5,021 nt of DNA, taken from Oscillospiraceae bacterium. GTDB taxonomy: Bacteria; Bacillota; Clostridia; Oscillospirales; Ethanoligenentaceae. A program made the translations under genes and the position numbers. Positions 4,060-5,021 of this stretch are shown here, one piece after another. The stretch spans positions 1 through 5,021 of the forward strand of contig DOXU01000144.1 of NCBI GenBank assembly GCA_003518885.1. The letters are read 5' to 3'. Each line of letters opens with the position of its first letter. The stretch's first letter is position 1. The notes under the pieces are model-generated. The model did not search any database, was not told the DNA's origin, and saw nothing but the letters and a program-made list of their open reading frames with translations.

Positions 4060-4774
4060 TACATTCCTGTATGTCCTTTTTGCGGGATACCAGACCATAA
4101 ATTACAGTCAATACGCCGCTGACAATCCCCAAGATCATCCCAATTGTATTGCTATAAGACGAAACGGCAAAGAAGTCATCTTCAAAGACCATGACCATGG
4201 AAGTGTAGACTAAAATTGCTGCACAGAAATGAATGATAATGGGAAAACGACCCATAAGTTTGGATACTGCCTGCCCACCCCAAAAGATAACGGGAACACA
4301 GGCCAAAAGCCCAATGACAACCAATGCAAGTTTAGGGGGATCCAATCGTCCGCCCTCAGCCATCACAACCGAAGCAACCGCCAAAGCATTATCGAAGCTC
4401 ATACTTAAATCTGCAATCACAATAGAGAAAACGGCCTTGAAAAAATTGCTGCCTACTTTTTTATTTTTGACTGTTCCCTCTCCCTTTCGCACCATCTGAT
4501 AGGTGACAAATAAGAGAAGAATGCCCCCAATCAAATGGAGGTGTAAAAAACGAAAAGAAAGAATAAAGCCTAACATTGCGATAAAGAACACGCGTAAGAT
4601 CATGGCCGCTGTTCCACCAAACAAATTCGCCCATTTTGCCTTACGTGGAGAAAGATCACGCACCGCCAAGGCAATAATTCCCACATTATCTCCCGAGAGT
4701 ACTAAATTTAAAAAAACAATTTGTACACCTTTTAAGATAAAATCTATCCAATTCAAATATGCCGCCTCCTGCAT
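4052..4774 (-). CDS. TerC family (YjbE-like) integral membrane protein, probable metal exporter
   Basis: From the ATG at 4774 the protein has 240 residues and about seven membrane segments. The first TerC motif is LVLSGDNVGIIALAVRDLSPRKA (about 26-48), with the membrane Asp in SGDN, and the second is VIADLSMSFDNALAVASV (about 120-137), with Asp residues in DLSMSFDNA. This pseudo-twofold layout is that of TerC/YjbE/Alx transporters, several of which export Mn(II), in some cases loading secreted metalloenzymes. The metal here is unproven. A charged loop (MVRKGEGTVKNKKVGSN, about 94-110) separates the halves. The start is uncertain: GTG 4783 and ATG 4774 share an AAAGGAGA upstream (about 4 and 13 bases away), while TTG 4756 has a perfect AGGAGG at seven bases and would begin NWIDFILKG, close to relatives. 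It stands alone and converges with the methyltransferase. No yybP-ykoY manganese riboswitch is visible upstream. Confidence 0.88.
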   Translation of the reverse strand: MQEAAYLNWIDFILKGVQIVFLNLVLSGDNVGIIALAVRDLSPRKAKWANLFGGTAAMILRVFFIAMLGFILSFRFLHLHLIGGILLLFVTYQMVRKGEGTVKNKKVGSNFFKAVFSIVIADLSMSFDNALAVASVVMAEGGRLDPPKLALVVIGLLACVPVIFWGGQAVSKLMGRFPIIIHFCAAILVYTSMVMVFEDDFFAVSSYSNTIGMILGIVSGVLTVIYGLVSRKKDIQECRP

Positions 4775-4808
4775 AAAATACACGGTTCTCCTTTGCGTAA
4801 AACACACG

Positions 4809-4817
4809 ATATTACCA
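4809..4817 (-). promoter_or_regulatory. Possible extended -10 promoter of the TerC-family gene
   Basis: On the minus strand TGG-TAATAT (4817-4809) has the TGn extension typical of promoters without a good -35 box. Transcription would begin near 4802, giving a leader of under 30 bases before the ATG, which leaves no room for a riboswitch. A convincing -35 is not seen, so this is tentative. Confidence 0.35.
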
Positions 4818-4919
4818 TATTGGATTTACAAATAATTTATGCTTTCATTCTGCAAAATTTTCATAAAATATCGATTTTAGAATTCACACAATAGAAATGG
4901 CCGTTTTTCCGTTTTTTGA

Positions 4920-4934
4920 AATAGTGGCACTATT
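4920..4934 (+). promoter_or_regulatory. Perfect 7-1-7 palindrome touching a -35 box
   Basis: AATAGTG (4920-4926), one central G, and CACTATT (4928-4934) form a perfect 15-bp palindrome whose last two bases are the first two of the -35 box of the promoter at 4933-4960. The position fits a repressor or activator operator. The regulator is not identified; the 7-1-7 shape is that of the Fur/PerR group but the bases are not their consensus. Confidence 0.45.
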
Positions 4935-4960
4935 GAATTGCTGCCTAAATATGTTATACT
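4933..4960 (+). promoter_or_regulatory. Plus-strand promoter for a gene beyond the right edge
   Basis: TTGAAT (4933-4938) and TATACT (4955-4960) are spaced by 16 bases, with TGT directly before the -10 (extended -10). The start would be near 4967. The remaining 55 bases hold no start codon with a ribosome binding site; a short AGTT-gct-AACT hairpin near 4976-4986 sits within a CTAT/ATAG dyad in the leader. The transcript belongs to something outside the window. Confidence 0.65.
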
Positions 4961-5021
4961 ATTGGATATATCTATAGTTGCTAACTGCGGATAGACTTTC
5001 AATCTTCCCGACTTTTTGGTG

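Noticed and set aside
4233..4835. Plus-strand frames opposite the TerC-family gene
   Set aside because: They are the antisense of a well-conserved membrane protein gene and have no ribosome binding sites or motifs.
4775..5021. yybP-ykoY manganese riboswitch upstream of the TerC-family gene
   Set aside because: These riboswitches often precede TerC/YjbE genes, so I looked for their conserved loops on the minus strand and found none. The likely promoter leaves too short a leader.

Overview
The window looks like a chromosomal segment of a moderately AT-rich Bacillota (Firmicutes) genome, probably a clostridial lineage. This rests on strong AGGAGG-type ribosome binding sites, TTGACA/TATAAT promoters, a DUF1292 protein, a half-length TauE/SafE (TSUP) protein and a FeoB-associated Cys-rich membrane protein. 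The genus cannot be read from the sequence alone. There are no insertion sequences, phage genes, tRNAs or CRISPR arrays.

Left part, minus strand (about 1-1900), read in transcription order. A monotopic phosphoglycosyl transferase (sugar transferase) gene starts behind a near-consensus promoter. A short, very acidic DUF1292 protein follows. Next comes a strong separate promoter and a structured RNA that I read as 6S RNA (ssrS), ended by a 15-bp hairpin. Then comes a half-length TSUP transporter, whose stop codon overlaps by ATGA the start of another gene running off the left edge, probably the second TSUP half.

Middle part, plus strand (about 2050-3150): a ferrous-iron uptake (feo) accessory operon. 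A consensus promoter with operator-like repeats drives two FeoA proteins and a small Cys-rich membrane protein of the FeoB-associated type, closed by a strong intrinsic terminator. The first FeoA carries a His/Met-rich N-terminal extension built from three degenerate repeats. The GTPase/permease gene feoB, normally between feoA and the Cys-rich gene, is absent. Its place is taken by about 108 bases containing inverted repeats.

Right part (about 3150-5021). A plus-strand SAM-dependent methyltransferase resembling trans-aconitate methyltransferase converges on a minus-strand TerC/YjbE-type integral membrane protein, a family tied to metal (notably Mn) export. The last 200 bases hold no gene. 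They contain a good plus-strand promoter with a perfect 7-1-7 palindrome touching its -35 box, serving something beyond the right edge.

The theme with most biological interest is metal handling: feo accessory proteins with His-rich and Cys-rich tracts, and a TerC-family protein about 1 kb away. The missing feoB and the repeat-built His tail are the points most worth following up.
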